Source: JBFWVJ01 sp050246795
Lineage (GTDB): Bacteria > Patescibacteriota > Gracilibacteria > JAUYGZ01
Length of the DNA: 64,000 nt
Direction: 5' to 3'
Assembly (NCBI GenBank): GCA_050246795.1
Contig: JBFWVJ010000002.1
Span: 186,001-250,000 of the forward strand
Positions within the stretch are counted from its first letter, which is position 1. Each line of letters starts with the position of its first letter. Below the pieces are notes generated by a model that saw only the letters and a list, made by a program, of their open reading frames with translations, did no database searches and was not told the origin of the DNA. The position numbers were made by a program, and so were the translations under genes. Positions 51,815-60,150 of this stretch are shown here, piece after piece.

Positions 51815-52099
51815 TTATTTTTTCTTGAGAAGACTATAATTGTGCATCCAGGCGATATATGCCCCAACGATCAATGAGATCACGAACACGCTGATAGCCC
51901 CTAGAATCAATCCGGTGCTGGTACCCCAGGTAAAACCAGGTAAGAGTTCAAACAGTGCATGATGCAGCTCCGCAGCTGTTCCGCTCAATGATTGTCCGTA
52001 AAGGATACAAAGCACATAAAATACTTCACCTCCCAAAATGCATAGCAAGACGTAACGTTGGAGTGAAAGCATGGAAATGGATAAAAAATAGAAAAGCAA
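51815..52099 (-). CDS. Small membrane protein, DUF5676-like pattern
   Basis: Ninety-four residues with two membrane helices. ELHHALFELLPGFTWGTSTGLILGAISVFVISLIVGAYIAWMHNY has the layout I associate with DUF5676 proteins, which often accompany heavy-metal genes. It is the next gene after the P1B ATPase (62-nt gap). Unknown role. Confidence 0.6.
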   Translation of the reverse strand: MLFYFLSISMLSLQRYVLLCILGGEVFYVLCILYGQSLSGTAAELHHALFELLPGFTWGTSTGLILGAISVFVISLIVGAYIAWMHNYSLLKKK

Positions 52100-52161
52100 T
52101 TACTAATGTTATTTATATCACATGCATATCTTTCCTGTACAGGCATCGTATTTCTTCGATG

Positions 52162-54297
52162 TTATTCCAACTTGGCGCGGCGGAGGAGCAAAGCGTTCAG
52201 TGCCACAATGACCGTCGAGAGCGACATAAAGATAGCTCCGAGAGCTGGTTGCAGGAGAATGCCTTTGGAGGCCAAGACACCGGCGGCGAGCGGGATGGCA
52301 ATGATGTTATACCCCGTAGCCCAAAATAAATTCTGTAGCATTTTCCTATAGGTCAGTCGTGAAAGTTTAATGACCCTTGGAATATCGCGTGGATCATTTC
52401 GAACCAAAATAATGCCCGCGGATTCGAGTGCCACATTGGTTCCGGCGCCAATAGCAATCCCCAGGTCTGCCTGAGTGAGCGCGGGCGCGTCATTTACCCC
52501 GTCGCCCACCATAGCGACTTTTTGCCCCTTGTTTTGCAGGAGTTTTACTTTTTCAGACTTTTGCTGTGGAAGCACTCTTGCGAAGTATTCATCGATGCCC
52601 AATTCATCAGCGACCCATTTGGCGACATCTTCAGAATCCCCGGTGATCATCGCTGTTCGAATTCCGAAACCATGGAGCGTCTTGATGGCCTCGCGTGATT
52701 CCTCCCGAATGATATCGGCGAGGGCTATTGCCCCGATGAACTCTTTTTTTGAAAGCACAAAAATGACCGTTTTTCCTTGAGAAGAAAGAGCATCGACTTC
52801 CTGTTGGACTTTTTTATCCATGTTCATTTTGCTCTCTTTTAGAAGCGCATCACTTCCCACTAAAAACTCAACTCCCTCCAGTTCCGCTGAGGCTCCTTTC
52901 CCGGCGATCCTTTTGAAGGACTTGATCGGGCTGAGCTTCATGTGTTGCTGTAAGGCTTCTTTAAGAATCGCCCTTCCGATAGGATGTTCGGATTCTTTGT
53001 TGATGGAGGCGGCGATTCGCAAGACCTCATCTTTTTTATTCTTCGACCCCGCCAGGACCGTATCGACTCCAAATTCCCCTTTGGTAAGCGTTCCGGTTTT
53101 GTCGAACAGGACCGTGTTTATATTTCTGGCTGCTTCCAGAGCAAGGCGTCGTTTGACGAGAAATCCGTTGCGAGCGGCCTTCGTCGTCGAGATCGAAGCG
53201 ACGAGGGGAATCGCCAGACCGAGCGCATGAGGACAGGCGATCACCAGGACGGTGACCATTCGATTGATTGCGAAGGCGGGAGTGGAAAAAGCTAGCCAGG
53301 TGACGAGCGTAGCGCTTCCGGTCACCACCGCAATAATGGTCAAATAATAGGCAGCACGGTCAGAGAGCATTTGGAGCCGGGATTTTGAACTTTGAGCTTC
53401 GGTGACCAGCCGCATCACACCGGCCAAAAAGGTTTCTTCACCGATTTTGCTGACCTGAATTTTGAGAGATCCGTCCCCATTGGTAGTTCCGGCGATGACT
53501 TCGTCTCCTTTCTTTTTAGGGACCGGTTTTGATTCGCCGGTAGCAATCGATTCGTCCACCTCAGAAATTCCTTCCTGAATAATTCCATCAGTTGGAACCC
53601 TTGCGCCTGGTTTGACCAATACGATATCACCTTTCATCAGCGCGGAGAGAGGGACTGTAGTTGTTTTTCCGTTTCGGATCACTTCTGCTTCATCGGGCAA
53701 AAGTTTGGAAAGTTCTTTCAGAGCGCTTTGTGCCCCCGACACCGCGCGCATTTCCAGCCAGTGGCCCAGGAGCATGATGGTGATGAGAGTCGCCAGTTCC
53801 CAAAAAAGCGTTTCTCCTTTGCCGATGAGTATGATGGCTACGCTGTAAATATAAGCCGTGCTGATCGCGAGCGCGATCAGGGTCATCATTCCCGGCATTC
53901 TTGCACGCAGTTCGCGATAGGCCGAAGCGAGAAATACCCAACCGCCATAAAAAAATATGATTGAAGAGAGAATCACAGGAAGATATTCGGAACCGGTGAA
54001 TTGGGGAGGGGTATACTTCAAAAACTCCTGAATGATTTCCGCATAGGCAAGGATAGGGAGGGTGAGGATGAAGCTTACCCAAAACTTTGTTTTAAAAATA
54101 TTCGTTTGATGTCCTTCGTGTTTGTTGAATGAATTATGGTCTTCATGCTGAGCGGACTTTTTCACCGGTACCAAATTCATGCCACACTCCGGACACATAC
54201 CTGGTTTGTCCTTGATAACCATCGGATGCATGGGGCAGGTGTAGAACTGTGTGCGTGGAGCTTCAGCCGGGGGAGTATGGTGAGAATGATCTTTCAT
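52162..54297 (-). CDS. copB: Copper-type P1B ATPase with CPH motif (CopB-like)
   Basis: A 711-residue metal-exporting P-type ATPase. Start ATG 54297 is chosen because a longer frame would overlap the neighbouring gene. N-terminal heavy-metal-binding domain YTCPMHPMVIKDKPGMCPECGM (about 19-40, CxxH and CxxC) is followed by a His-rich stretch (HEDHNSFNKHEGH). The membrane metal site is CPH (VIACPHALGLAIP), typical of the P1B-3 group that exports Cu(II) or Ag(I). TGES, DKTGTLTKGE (phosphorylation Asp), HP (SEHPIG) and GDGVNDAPAL are intact. It is expected to pump copper out of the cytoplasm and is the core resistance gene of the operon. Confidence 0.95.
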   Translation of the reverse strand: MKDHSHHTPPAEAPRTQFYTCPMHPMVIKDKPGMCPECGMNLVPVKKSAQHEDHNSFNKHEGHQTNIFKTKFWVSFILTLPILAYAEIIQEFLKYTPPQFTGSEYLPVILSSIIFFYGGWVFLASAYRELRARMPGMMTLIALAISTAYIYSVAIILIGKGETLFWELATLITIMLLGHWLEMRAVSGAQSALKELSKLLPDEAEVIRNGKTTTVPLSALMKGDIVLVKPGARVPTDGIIQEGISEVDESIATGESKPVPKKKGDEVIAGTTNGDGSLKIQVSKIGEETFLAGVMRLVTEAQSSKSRLQMLSDRAAYYLTIIAVVTGSATLVTWLAFSTPAFAINRMVTVLVIACPHALGLAIPLVASISTTKAARNGFLVKRRLALEAARNINTVLFDKTGTLTKGEFGVDTVLAGSKNKKDEVLRIAASINKESEHPIGRAILKEALQQHMKLSPIKSFKRIAGKGASAELEGVEFLVGSDALLKESKMNMDKKVQQEVDALSSQGKTVIFVLSKKEFIGAIALADIIREESREAIKTLHGFGIRTAMITGDSEDVAKWVADELGIDEYFARVLPQQKSEKVKLLQNKGQKVAMVGDGVNDAPALTQADLGIAIGAGTNVALESAGIILVRNDPRDIPRVIKLSRLTYRKMLQNLFWATGYNIIAIPLAAGVLASKGILLQPALGAIFMSLSTVIVALNALLLRRAKLE

Positions 54298-54328
54298 AGA
54301 GGGTTGATAGAACAAAATTAAAGAGATT

Positions 54329-55279
54329 TTATTTTTTTTGAATTGAAAGAATCGCACCAGCCGACATTCCTCCAATTCCGCTGGAAATAACTGCCTGGAG
54401 AGCTTCTGCGGTAGAATACTGAAATTGTGGATCAAACCAAATACCTGCTAATCCATATAAAATTGATCCCCACAAAATGCCCCAAACGGTTCCCTTGAGC
54501 CATAAAGGTTTATCGCGCAAAAGGTCGATGGCCAGTGCCGGAATCAGCAATGAAAAAACGATGATCCAGCTGTGAGGATGATCGTGAGGCGCGATATTCA
54601 GGTTGGGTGATATTTGTTCACTAAAGTTTATGGCTTGCAGGGCAAGAATAACCAAGGATGTCAAAAAGGCAGCTCCGAAACCAGAGATCCATCGCTGTGC
54701 TGAAAGAATGACCATTCCTAGCACTAGGGACACTATTCCCGCCCCCCAGAAACCGAGGAGGTGGTGAACATGAAGCGGCTCAAACGGAGCTATTACAAAC
54801 AGAAGAAGATTGTAAATGGCTGCAAATATCAAAGCTCCCAACATGGTTCTGGCCTGACGATCGGGATCTTTCTCTATCAAGGGGAGGAGAAAAATGAAAC
54901 TTGCCAGGATAGATCCGATTAATACTAGGTGAGGTGGGCTCCACATGATGAGCAAGCTGTTGACCGCTTCTTCTCCAAATATGGTATGCCAAAGTTCATC
55001 GAAAGGAGCCGATAAGGGGACGAACACGAGTGCCATGGCAAGATTTCTCCAGATTGATTTTCTGGTTTTGTACCATGTAGAAAGGCCCAGAGAAATGGCA
55101 AGGATGGTGCTGAAGTAGAGCAGGAGATGCGGAGGTGACCAGAAAGACTCACGGCCCAAAGCAACGTGCCACCATGCATCCCATGTGCCGGCAGCTACGG
55201 CTGTGAAAAGAGCACAGGCGATGATTCTCGTCATGAGTATTTGAGAGGAGTCTCGTCTGGATCGAAACCAAGCAAGCAT
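54329..55279 (-). CDS. Polytopic membrane protein with duplicated DxxWH...WSPPH motifs
   Basis: A 316-residue protein with about eight or nine helices, started at ATG 55279 (10 nt after the DUF302 stop); an ATG at 55312 would overlap that gene. Two similar segments occur at the ends of helices: D34-AWW-H38 followed by FWSPPH51, and D94-ELW-H98 followed by MWSPPH117. Together with EPLHVHHLLGF and APHDHPHSW this gives about nine conserved-looking His plus Asp residues, suggestive of a membrane metal site. I do not know a named family. Position in the copper operon suggests copper transport or oxidation. It precedes copB by 31 nt. Confidence 0.65.
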   Translation of the reverse strand: MLAWFRSRRDSSQILMTRIIACALFTAVAAGTWDAWWHVALGRESFWSPPHLLLYFSTILAISLGLSTWYKTRKSIWRNLAMALVFVPLSAPFDELWHTIFGEEAVNSLLIMWSPPHLVLIGSILASFIFLLPLIEKDPDRQARTMLGALIFAAIYNLLLFVIAPFEPLHVHHLLGFWGAGIVSLVLGMVILSAQRWISGFGAAFLTSLVILALQAINFSEQISPNLNIAPHDHPHSWIIVFSLLIPALAIDLLRDKPLWLKGTVWGILWGSILYGLAGIWFDPQFQYSTAEALQAVISSGIGGMSAGAILSIQKK

Positions 55280-55289
55280 AGAAAAAGTA

Positions 55290-55694
55290 TTAGAGTTTTG
55301 AAAGCTGATCAATCACTTTTTTCAGTGTCTGTTCAGCTTGATCGGCTACTTCGCAAACCAACTTATTTCCCGTTACGGACATCATCGTGCTCGGGAGCTG
55401 AGCAGAGACTCTGGTCTGATCCTTGTGTTGGTATACGAGCACATTGCAGGGCATGAGAAGGCCAACTTCTTTTTCCGCCTGAAGAGCATGGGCGGCAAGT
55501 TTCGGATTACAGGCTCCTAAAATGAGATAGTCCTCCATATCGAGGTTCATCTTTTCTTTCATTTTGGCTTTGACGTCAATAGTCGTGAGGATGCCAAATC
55601 CTTGTTCTTTCAGAAGTTCGATGGTTTTTTGAACGGCGTCATCAAAGCTAAGTTGAACGGTGGTGCTGTAGCCGTAAGATGTTTGAGGATTCAT
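55290..55694 (-). CDS. DUF302 family protein
   Basis: A 134-residue soluble protein with the DUF302 core: YGYSTTVQLSFDDAVQKTIELLKEQGFGILTTIDVKAKMKEKM, then LILGACNPKLAAHALQAEKEVGLLMPCNVLVYQHKD, with two Cys (GACNP and MPCNV). No signal peptide is seen. DUF302 genes are frequent in metal and oxidative-stress loci, but no reaction is established. The spacing to its neighbours is 15 and 10 nt. Confidence 0.9.
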   Translation of the reverse strand: MNPQTSYGYSTTVQLSFDDAVQKTIELLKEQGFGILTTIDVKAKMKEKMNLDMEDYLILGACNPKLAAHALQAEKEVGLLMPCNVLVYQHKDQTRVSAQLPSTMMSVTGNKLVCEVADQAEQTLKKVIDQLSKL

Positions 55695-55709
55695 AGAAAA
55701 AGCAAAAAA

Positions 55710-57143
55710 TTAAAATCTTTGAAAAATAGACGGCTGGTCTTTTCCGGTGACGATGAGTTCAGCTACCGCACCTTTGTTCAACCTAGCTAGGGCATGATCT
55801 ACTAATTTATAGGTTCCCGGTACATCTACGGTGAATTCAACCATAGTGGCTCCACCGGCTGGGATGACCGTTGTTTGGATATTCTGCTGGGTGGGAGTGC
55901 CGCCTTCCGGATAGACGGTGTCAAAAATTTCTCCAATGACGTGAAAGCTGGAAATTTTTGAAACCCCGCCGTTCCCGACGAAAATCCTTATTTTGTCACC
56001 AACTTCAGCTTGAAGAGCCCTTTTTCCGGTAAGTGAACCGACCCGCCCATTCATGACGATGAATTCCGGTTGTTCAGCTTTGAGCTTTTTCCCGGAAAAT
56101 TGGGTGGAACCTTTTTCTCCTTTGTCGAGGACCGAATAAAATTCTCCTTGAACCACATAGAATTCCTTATCAACCGGTGGCAGGTCTTTTTCCGGTTCGA
56201 TCAGAATGAGTCCGTAGGCACCATTGGACATGTGCTCCGCTACCTCCTTCGTACCGCAATGATAGATGTAGATGCCGGGATTGAGGGCTTTAAAAGTGAA
56301 GGTTTTTTCTTGTCCTGGTTGAACGTCCATGGCTCCTCCGCCTGGTCCATTCACGGCGTGGAGGTCAATGGAATGGGGCATGTGATTTGAAGAGGGATTT
56401 TTCAATGTTACCTCGATCGTTTCACCCACTTTTGCCCTTAGAAATGGTCCTGGCACCACTCCGTCATAGGTCCAGTAGAGGTAGGTCATGCCTTCGTCCA
56501 GGCTGGCGTTGATTTCTTTGGCGGTAATGGTAAATGATCGTTTTTTTTCGGTATTTTCAAGAGGTTGGACGGATCCATCGTGTCCGATTTCCTTGATGGC
56601 ATCATGGTCTTCTGGACCATGACTTTCACCCATTTCAGCGGGCATTTCGTCCATATCGTCATGGTCGTCTGTTGGTTGATCCTTATGTTCATCTTTTTTT
56701 TGACTGAGCTCGAAGGCTTCTTCTCCCAGATCCAAATCGATTTGTTGCCATACCGTCACTTCCGGGATCGGATTGAGAGCTGGTTCGGTCATGATCGAGA
56801 TGGTTTTTGAAAAGCGACCTTCTGGTTCGGCATGTAAGTTGGGATGGAAAGAAACGGTCAAGGTCACGGTATCTCCCTTTGTGAGTTCTTTCTTGTCTAC
56901 CTTTCCGGTGGTGCAAGCACAGCTCCCCGGGGTGGAAGTGATGGTGATGGGGGTTTCGCCTAGATATGTCAGTAAGAAATCGTGCTGAACGATGCCACCA
57001 GATTGTTTGATGGTTCCGAAGTCGAATTCTTTCTCTTCAAAGACGAATGGTGAAGAAAGTGGTGTGGAAGGAGCTTCTTTGAGAGCATTATTACAACCCG
57101 TCAACAGCAGGGAAAATGATAAAAGGAGAAAGAATTTTTTCAT
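55710..57143 (-). CDS. Lipoprotein: DUF1573 domain, His/Asp linker and NirK-like two-cupredoxin domain
   Basis: A 477-residue fusion. Signal peptide and lipobox LLTGC (Cys17) anchor it outside. Residues 30-125 are a DUF1573 domain with C75-A-C77. Residues 148-190 are a His/Asp/Met-rich linker. Residues 200-470 match copper nitrite reductase (AniA-type class II): H257 and D260-L-H262 (MPHSIDLHAVNG), H295-C296 (YIYHCGT), H304 and H401 (SSFHVIGE). These correspond to the type 1 His/Cys/His and type 2 three-His ligands with the catalytic Asp. The type 1 axial Met position is Ala309. Nitrite reductase or another copper oxidoreductase is possible. It follows a second DUF1573 gene. Confidence 0.85.
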   Translation of the reverse strand: MKKFFLLLSFSLLLTGCNNALKEAPSTPLSSPFVFEEKEFDFGTIKQSGGIVQHDFLLTYLGETPITITSTPGSCACTTGKVDKKELTKGDTVTLTVSFHPNLHAEPEGRFSKTISIMTEPALNPIPEVTVWQQIDLDLGEEAFELSQKKDEHKDQPTDDHDDMDEMPAEMGESHGPEDHDAIKEIGHDGSVQPLENTEKKRSFTITAKEINASLDEGMTYLYWTYDGVVPGPFLRAKVGETIEVTLKNPSSNHMPHSIDLHAVNGPGGGAMDVQPGQEKTFTFKALNPGIYIYHCGTKEVAEHMSNGAYGLILIEPEKDLPPVDKEFYVVQGEFYSVLDKGEKGSTQFSGKKLKAEQPEFIVMNGRVGSLTGKRALQAEVGDKIRIFVGNGGVSKISSFHVIGEIFDTVYPEGGTPTQQNIQTTVIPAGGATMVEFTVDVPGTYKLVDHALARLNKGAVAELIVTGKDQPSIFQRF

Positions 57144-57167
57144 CTGTTTCGTGAAAAATGATTATTT

Positions 57168-57677
57168 TTACAAGGCTTGGTAATCTGATTCTGAGAGGAC
57201 GTTCCCTTTCACATCGATACGGGTATATACAATGCCTTTCCCGTTGACGTCTGGTTTACTGATGACATTCACGGTTCTTATGATTTGTCCGGTGGCTGTC
57301 GGCCCATGGGCCATAGGGTCATAGATGACTGTTACTTCAAATGATTCTTCTGGTTGAACTTCATAAGACCATTCTTCACCTCCTTGCATCCCAAACGCTG
57401 GCGATTTTGAACCATCTTGGAGATTGAAAACTGCTGTCGTGCACATACAGGAGGTCACGGCTCCCGTTAAGAGCAGTGGTTGTTTTTCATCGTTTCTCAG
57501 GGTAAAAGTTTTTGTGACATTTCCTCCGGCGATGTTGATATTCCCCCAATCAAAGCTGAGGGGTTCAAGAGAGGTGAATGTTCCCGCGGTGGGTGACAAA
57601 ATATCTTTCGTTGATCCGCAAGCGCTGAGAAAAAGTGAGAATGCAAGAACCATGGTGAGAAGAATCTTTTTTTTCAT
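57168..57677 (-). CDS. DUF1573 lipoprotein with CxC motif
   Basis: A 169-residue predicted lipoprotein (lipobox LSAC, Cys20) with one DUF1573 domain: LSFDWGNINIAGGNVTKTFTLRN and GAVTSCMCTTAVF, C77-M-C79. The N-terminal domain of the next gene is a relative, so duplication is likely. The CMC and nearby His/Met could bind Cu(I). It lies 17 nt after the multicopper oxidase gene and 24 nt before the fusion gene. Confidence 0.85.
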   Translation of the reverse strand: MKKKILLTMVLAFSLFLSACGSTKDILSPTAGTFTSLEPLSFDWGNINIAGGNVTKTFTLRNDEKQPLLLTGAVTSCMCTTAVFNLQDGSKSPAFGMQGGEEWSYEVQPEESFEVTVIYDPMAHGPTATGQIIRTVNVISKPDVNGKGIVYTRIDVKGNVLSESDYQAL

Positions 57678-57694
57678 AAGAGTGAGAAAAATTA

Positions 57695-59326
57695 TTACGG
57701 AAGAACTTCAAAGCCCAGCATCATATCCGCTTCTAAATGTTCGGCAATGTGACAGTGAATCATCCATTTGCCGGGGTTGCTCATATCTACCAGGATGTCG
57801 ACGGTGTCGCCCGTTTGGATCAGAGCAGTATCCTTCCAGACGAGGTTTTTATTTCTCTCACCATTGGTCTCCAAGACCAAAAATCGTTGTCCATGGAGGT
57901 GAATCGGGTGCTGCATCGGATGATTGGAATCCGGATTGTTGAAGAGACGGATTTTTACTACCTCGCCCTTCTTGAAAGTCCAGTCAATGTCCATGTTCGA
58001 TTTCCCTGTCGCTTGATCCACCAACTTCCAAGTGATCATATCCGGGGTTGAGTTGGCGTTCATGTGTCCCATTTCATCCTCCCATTCGATCTTGTGAGAT
58101 TCATTTTCCATCATCATCCCCATGTTTCCATTCATCATTCCCATCTGGAGCGTCATTTCCAGGCTTTTATCGATGGGTCGATCGAAATACTTTCGGAATG
58201 GATCTATCTCGGCGATCACGTCCTTATTTGTTCTGGAGGTATTGAATTGGTCGGCATAAGAAATATCAGGCTGACCATCTGAAACGATTATTGTTCCGAG
58301 CTTCATGGTCGATTCCGGGTTTTTATTCAACAGCTGGTATTCTCCGGCTTCAGGAAAGAATACTTCGAGAACGGCCCTTTCTGAAGGGGCGATGATCACG
58401 GATTCGACAAACGTTTCTTGTTCCATCTTGCTAGCATCACCTCCCACGAACTTCATTCTGATGCCGGGAATGGTGAACTGGTACGGGCGGGCGTTCGAGA
58501 CATTCGTGACATACCAGCGAATCACTTCTCCTTTGGTGAGTTCCAGTTGGTACTCAGTTTCGCCGTTTACCAGTACCGTATTTCCATATCGTCCCATGAG
58601 AGCGTGATCGGCTTGGTCTTTGTAAAAAGGTGCTATTTGTCCGTTTTCCAAGATGAGATCATCGATCACCAAAGGTAGTTCCCGATTGACGGGTGACCAG
58701 TAGTCCGGGTCTTCCGATTGAACCAGGTAGTTCCCGTAGAGTCCCAATTCCTGGGTGTAGTCTTCTCTTAGGTGAGGGTGATACCAATAGATGCCCGTGT
58801 CCGGAAAGGTGACTTCATAAGTAAAACTTCCACCGATAGGAATCGGTTTTTGAGTGAGGTTTGTTCCATCGAAAGCATTTTTCAAGCGAACACCGTGGGA
58901 GTGAAGCATGGCTTCCTCATCGGTTTCATTGGTGAAGTTGATCGTGATGGTAGAGCCTCTGGCAACTTTCAATAAAGGTCCGGGAATCATGCCATTGTAT
59001 GCCAGCATTTTTACTTTTTTTCCGTTGATCTCTTTGGCCACGATTTGGGCAGTCATTTGGTAGTTATCGCCATTGTTCAATTCGACTACTTGCGATTTTT
59101 TGGCCAAAGGAAGATTCGTTGTAACCTGAGAATATGGGTTCTTTTTCGAATCCATCATTCCCATGTTGCCGTTCATTCCTCCCATGTTGTCATTCATCAT
59201 CGAGTGATTTCTTGGTTCATCTTTGTTGTATATATTTGAGACCGATGAGTTAGAACAGCCGATGACAGCAGCAGCGATGAGAACGAATAAAATAACTGTG
59301 ATCGAGCTTAAAAATGTTTTTCTCAT
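57695..59326 (-). CDS. Multicopper oxidase lipoprotein (CueO/CopA-oxidase-like)
   Basis: A 543-residue predicted lipoprotein (signal, lipobox VIGC, Cys24). The four copper motifs are intact: HSHG (142-145), WYHPH (181-185), HPIHLHG and HCHIAEHLEADMM. Met-rich stretches precede (MMNDNMGGMNGNMGMM, about 43-58) and interrupt (MGMMNGNMGMMMENE, about 390) the domains, like the Met-rich copper-binding parts of CueO. It should oxidise Cu(I) to Cu(II) outside the membrane with O2. It is the first gene of the minus-strand operon and is read from a CsoR-box promoter. Confidence 0.94.
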   Translation of the reverse strand: MRKTFLSSITVILFVLIAAAVIGCSNSSVSNIYNKDEPRNHSMMNDNMGGMNGNMGMMDSKKNPYSQVTTNLPLAKKSQVVELNNGDNYQMTAQIVAKEINGKKVKMLAYNGMIPGPLLKVARGSTITINFTNETDEEAMLHSHGVRLKNAFDGTNLTQKPIPIGGSFTYEVTFPDTGIYWYHPHLREDYTQELGLYGNYLVQSEDPDYWSPVNRELPLVIDDLILENGQIAPFYKDQADHALMGRYGNTVLVNGETEYQLELTKGEVIRWYVTNVSNARPYQFTIPGIRMKFVGGDASKMEQETFVESVIIAPSERAVLEVFFPEAGEYQLLNKNPESTMKLGTIIVSDGQPDISYADQFNTSRTNKDVIAEIDPFRKYFDRPIDKSLEMTLQMGMMNGNMGMMMENESHKIEWEDEMGHMNANSTPDMITWKLVDQATGKSNMDIDWTFKKGEVVKIRLFNNPDSNHPMQHPIHLHGQRFLVLETNGERNKNLVWKDTALIQTGDTVDILVDMSNPGKWMIHCHIAEHLEADMMLGFEVLP

Positions 59327-59351
59327 AGCCTGTGATAATTAAGGAATCACC

Positions 59352-59385
59352 TTGAATTTAATACCCCCTGGGGGTACTATGTCAA
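59352..59385. promoter_or_regulatory. Divergent overlapping promoters with CsoR-type operator
   Basis: Operator TACCCCC-T-GGGGGTA at 59362-59376 matches the G/C-tract dyads bound by CsoR repressors. Minus-strand promoter: TTGACA (59385-59380), 16 nt, TATTAA (59363-59358), towards the oxidase operon. Plus-strand promoter: TTGAAT (59352-59357), 17 nt, TACTAT (59375-59380), towards csoR; its start would fall on the csoR ATG at 59387. The operator occupies both spacers, so one bound repressor should block both directions. Confidence 0.85.
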
Positions 59386-59386
59386 T

Positions 59387-59659
59387 ATGAAACCCAGCAT
59401 CAAACGAAAAGTCAGTCAGCGACTCAAAATTACTCAAGGGCAAATGAAAGGCCTTCTGCGCATGATTGAGGATGAGAAATACTGCGTTGATATTATTATC
59501 TTGTCCAGCGCCATTAAAGAAGCGCTTTCAGGTGTAGAACATTTGATTCTCGAAAATCATCTTTCAACTCATGTTATTGAGCAGATCAAAGGAGGTAAAG
59601 AAGAAAAAGCCATACAGGAAATACTAAAAGTATGTAAATTATTTTCAAGAAAGAAATAA
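59387..59659 (+). CDS. csoR: CsoR/RcnR/FrmR-family metal-sensing repressor
   Basis: A 90-residue, all-helical repressor. Cys33 (KYCVDII), His58 and His62 (LENHLSTHV) are the metal ligands; canonical Cu(I)-CsoR has Cys-His-Cys, so the third position is His here, as in RcnR (His-Cys-His-His), but the N-terminal His of RcnR is lacking. Copper is favoured by the neighbours, though Ni/Co cannot be excluded from the sequence. It is divergent from the metal operon and shares its operator, suggesting autoregulation. The message is probably leaderless. Confidence 0.9.
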   Translation: MKPSIKRKVSQRLKITQGQMKGLLRMIEDEKYCVDIIILSSAIKEALSGVEHLILENHLSTHVIEQIKGGKEEKAIQEILKVCKLFSRKK

Positions 59660-59875
59660 AATATAAGTTTTTCGAAGCGAATTCGGAGAGCGGAGAAAAT
59701 CAAATCCCCCCCCCTCATATAAATAAGGAATCAATTCGCCCCATCCCCTTTAAAAAAGAAAAAAGCGCAGCAGCAAGGGAAAATAGGAAAAATGTATTTT
59801 GTTGGGACTCCTGAATAAACGACGTGTGAGATGATGAATAGCGAAAATCTGTATGTTTTACGAACTCAGGAACCA
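59660..59875. other. Spacer between csoR and the rpmE terminator
   Basis: About 215 bp, AT-rich and with a run of nine C (about 59707-59715). No gene, tRNA or repeat of the island border is visible. Confidence 0.5.
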
Positions 59876-59901
59876 AAAAAGACCCCTTGCGGGGTCTTTT
59901 T
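59876..59901. terminator. Bidirectional terminator between csoR and rpmE
   Basis: GACCCC-TTGC-GGGGTC (59881-59896), preceded by an A-run and followed by five T: it can stop csoR transcription and the convergent bL32-bL31 transcript. Confidence 0.9.
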
Positions 59902-59913
59902 GATTGTTGGAAG

Positions 59914-60141
59914 TTATTTCTTGGAGGCCTTCTTTTCTTCGGCCTTTTTTTGTCGCTCCAAGAACTTGTTGACTCGTCCGGCGGTGTCGAGCAGCTTGGT
60001 CTTCCCGGTGTAGAAAGGGTGGCAAGCGCTGCAGATTTCTACATGCTGCTCTTCCTTGGTAGACCCGGCGACGATCTCGTTCTTGCAAGAACAGATGGTC
60101 TTTGCCTGTGGGAAATAGGTTGGGTGGATGTCTTTTTTCAT
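59914..60141 (-). CDS. rpmE: 50S ribosomal protein bL31
   Basis: Seventy-five residues, zinc-binding form: KTICSCKNEIVAGSTKEEQHVEICSACHPFYTGK contains the Cys ligands, and LLDTAGRVNKFLERQKKAEEKK is the typical C-terminal helix. It is a large-subunit protein bridging the 5S region. It follows rpmF after 9 nt, so both are co-transcribed and terminate at 59876-59901. Confidence 0.96.
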   Translation of the reverse strand: MKKDIHPTYFPQAKTICSCKNEIVAGSTKEEQHVEICSACHPFYTGKTKLLDTAGRVNKFLERQKKAEEKKASKK

Positions 60142-60150
60142 GACGGGAAA

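Noticed and set aside
54298..54435. 46-codon extension of copB
   Set aside because: Overlaps the coding region of the neighbouring membrane protein by about 107 nt and adds no known domain.
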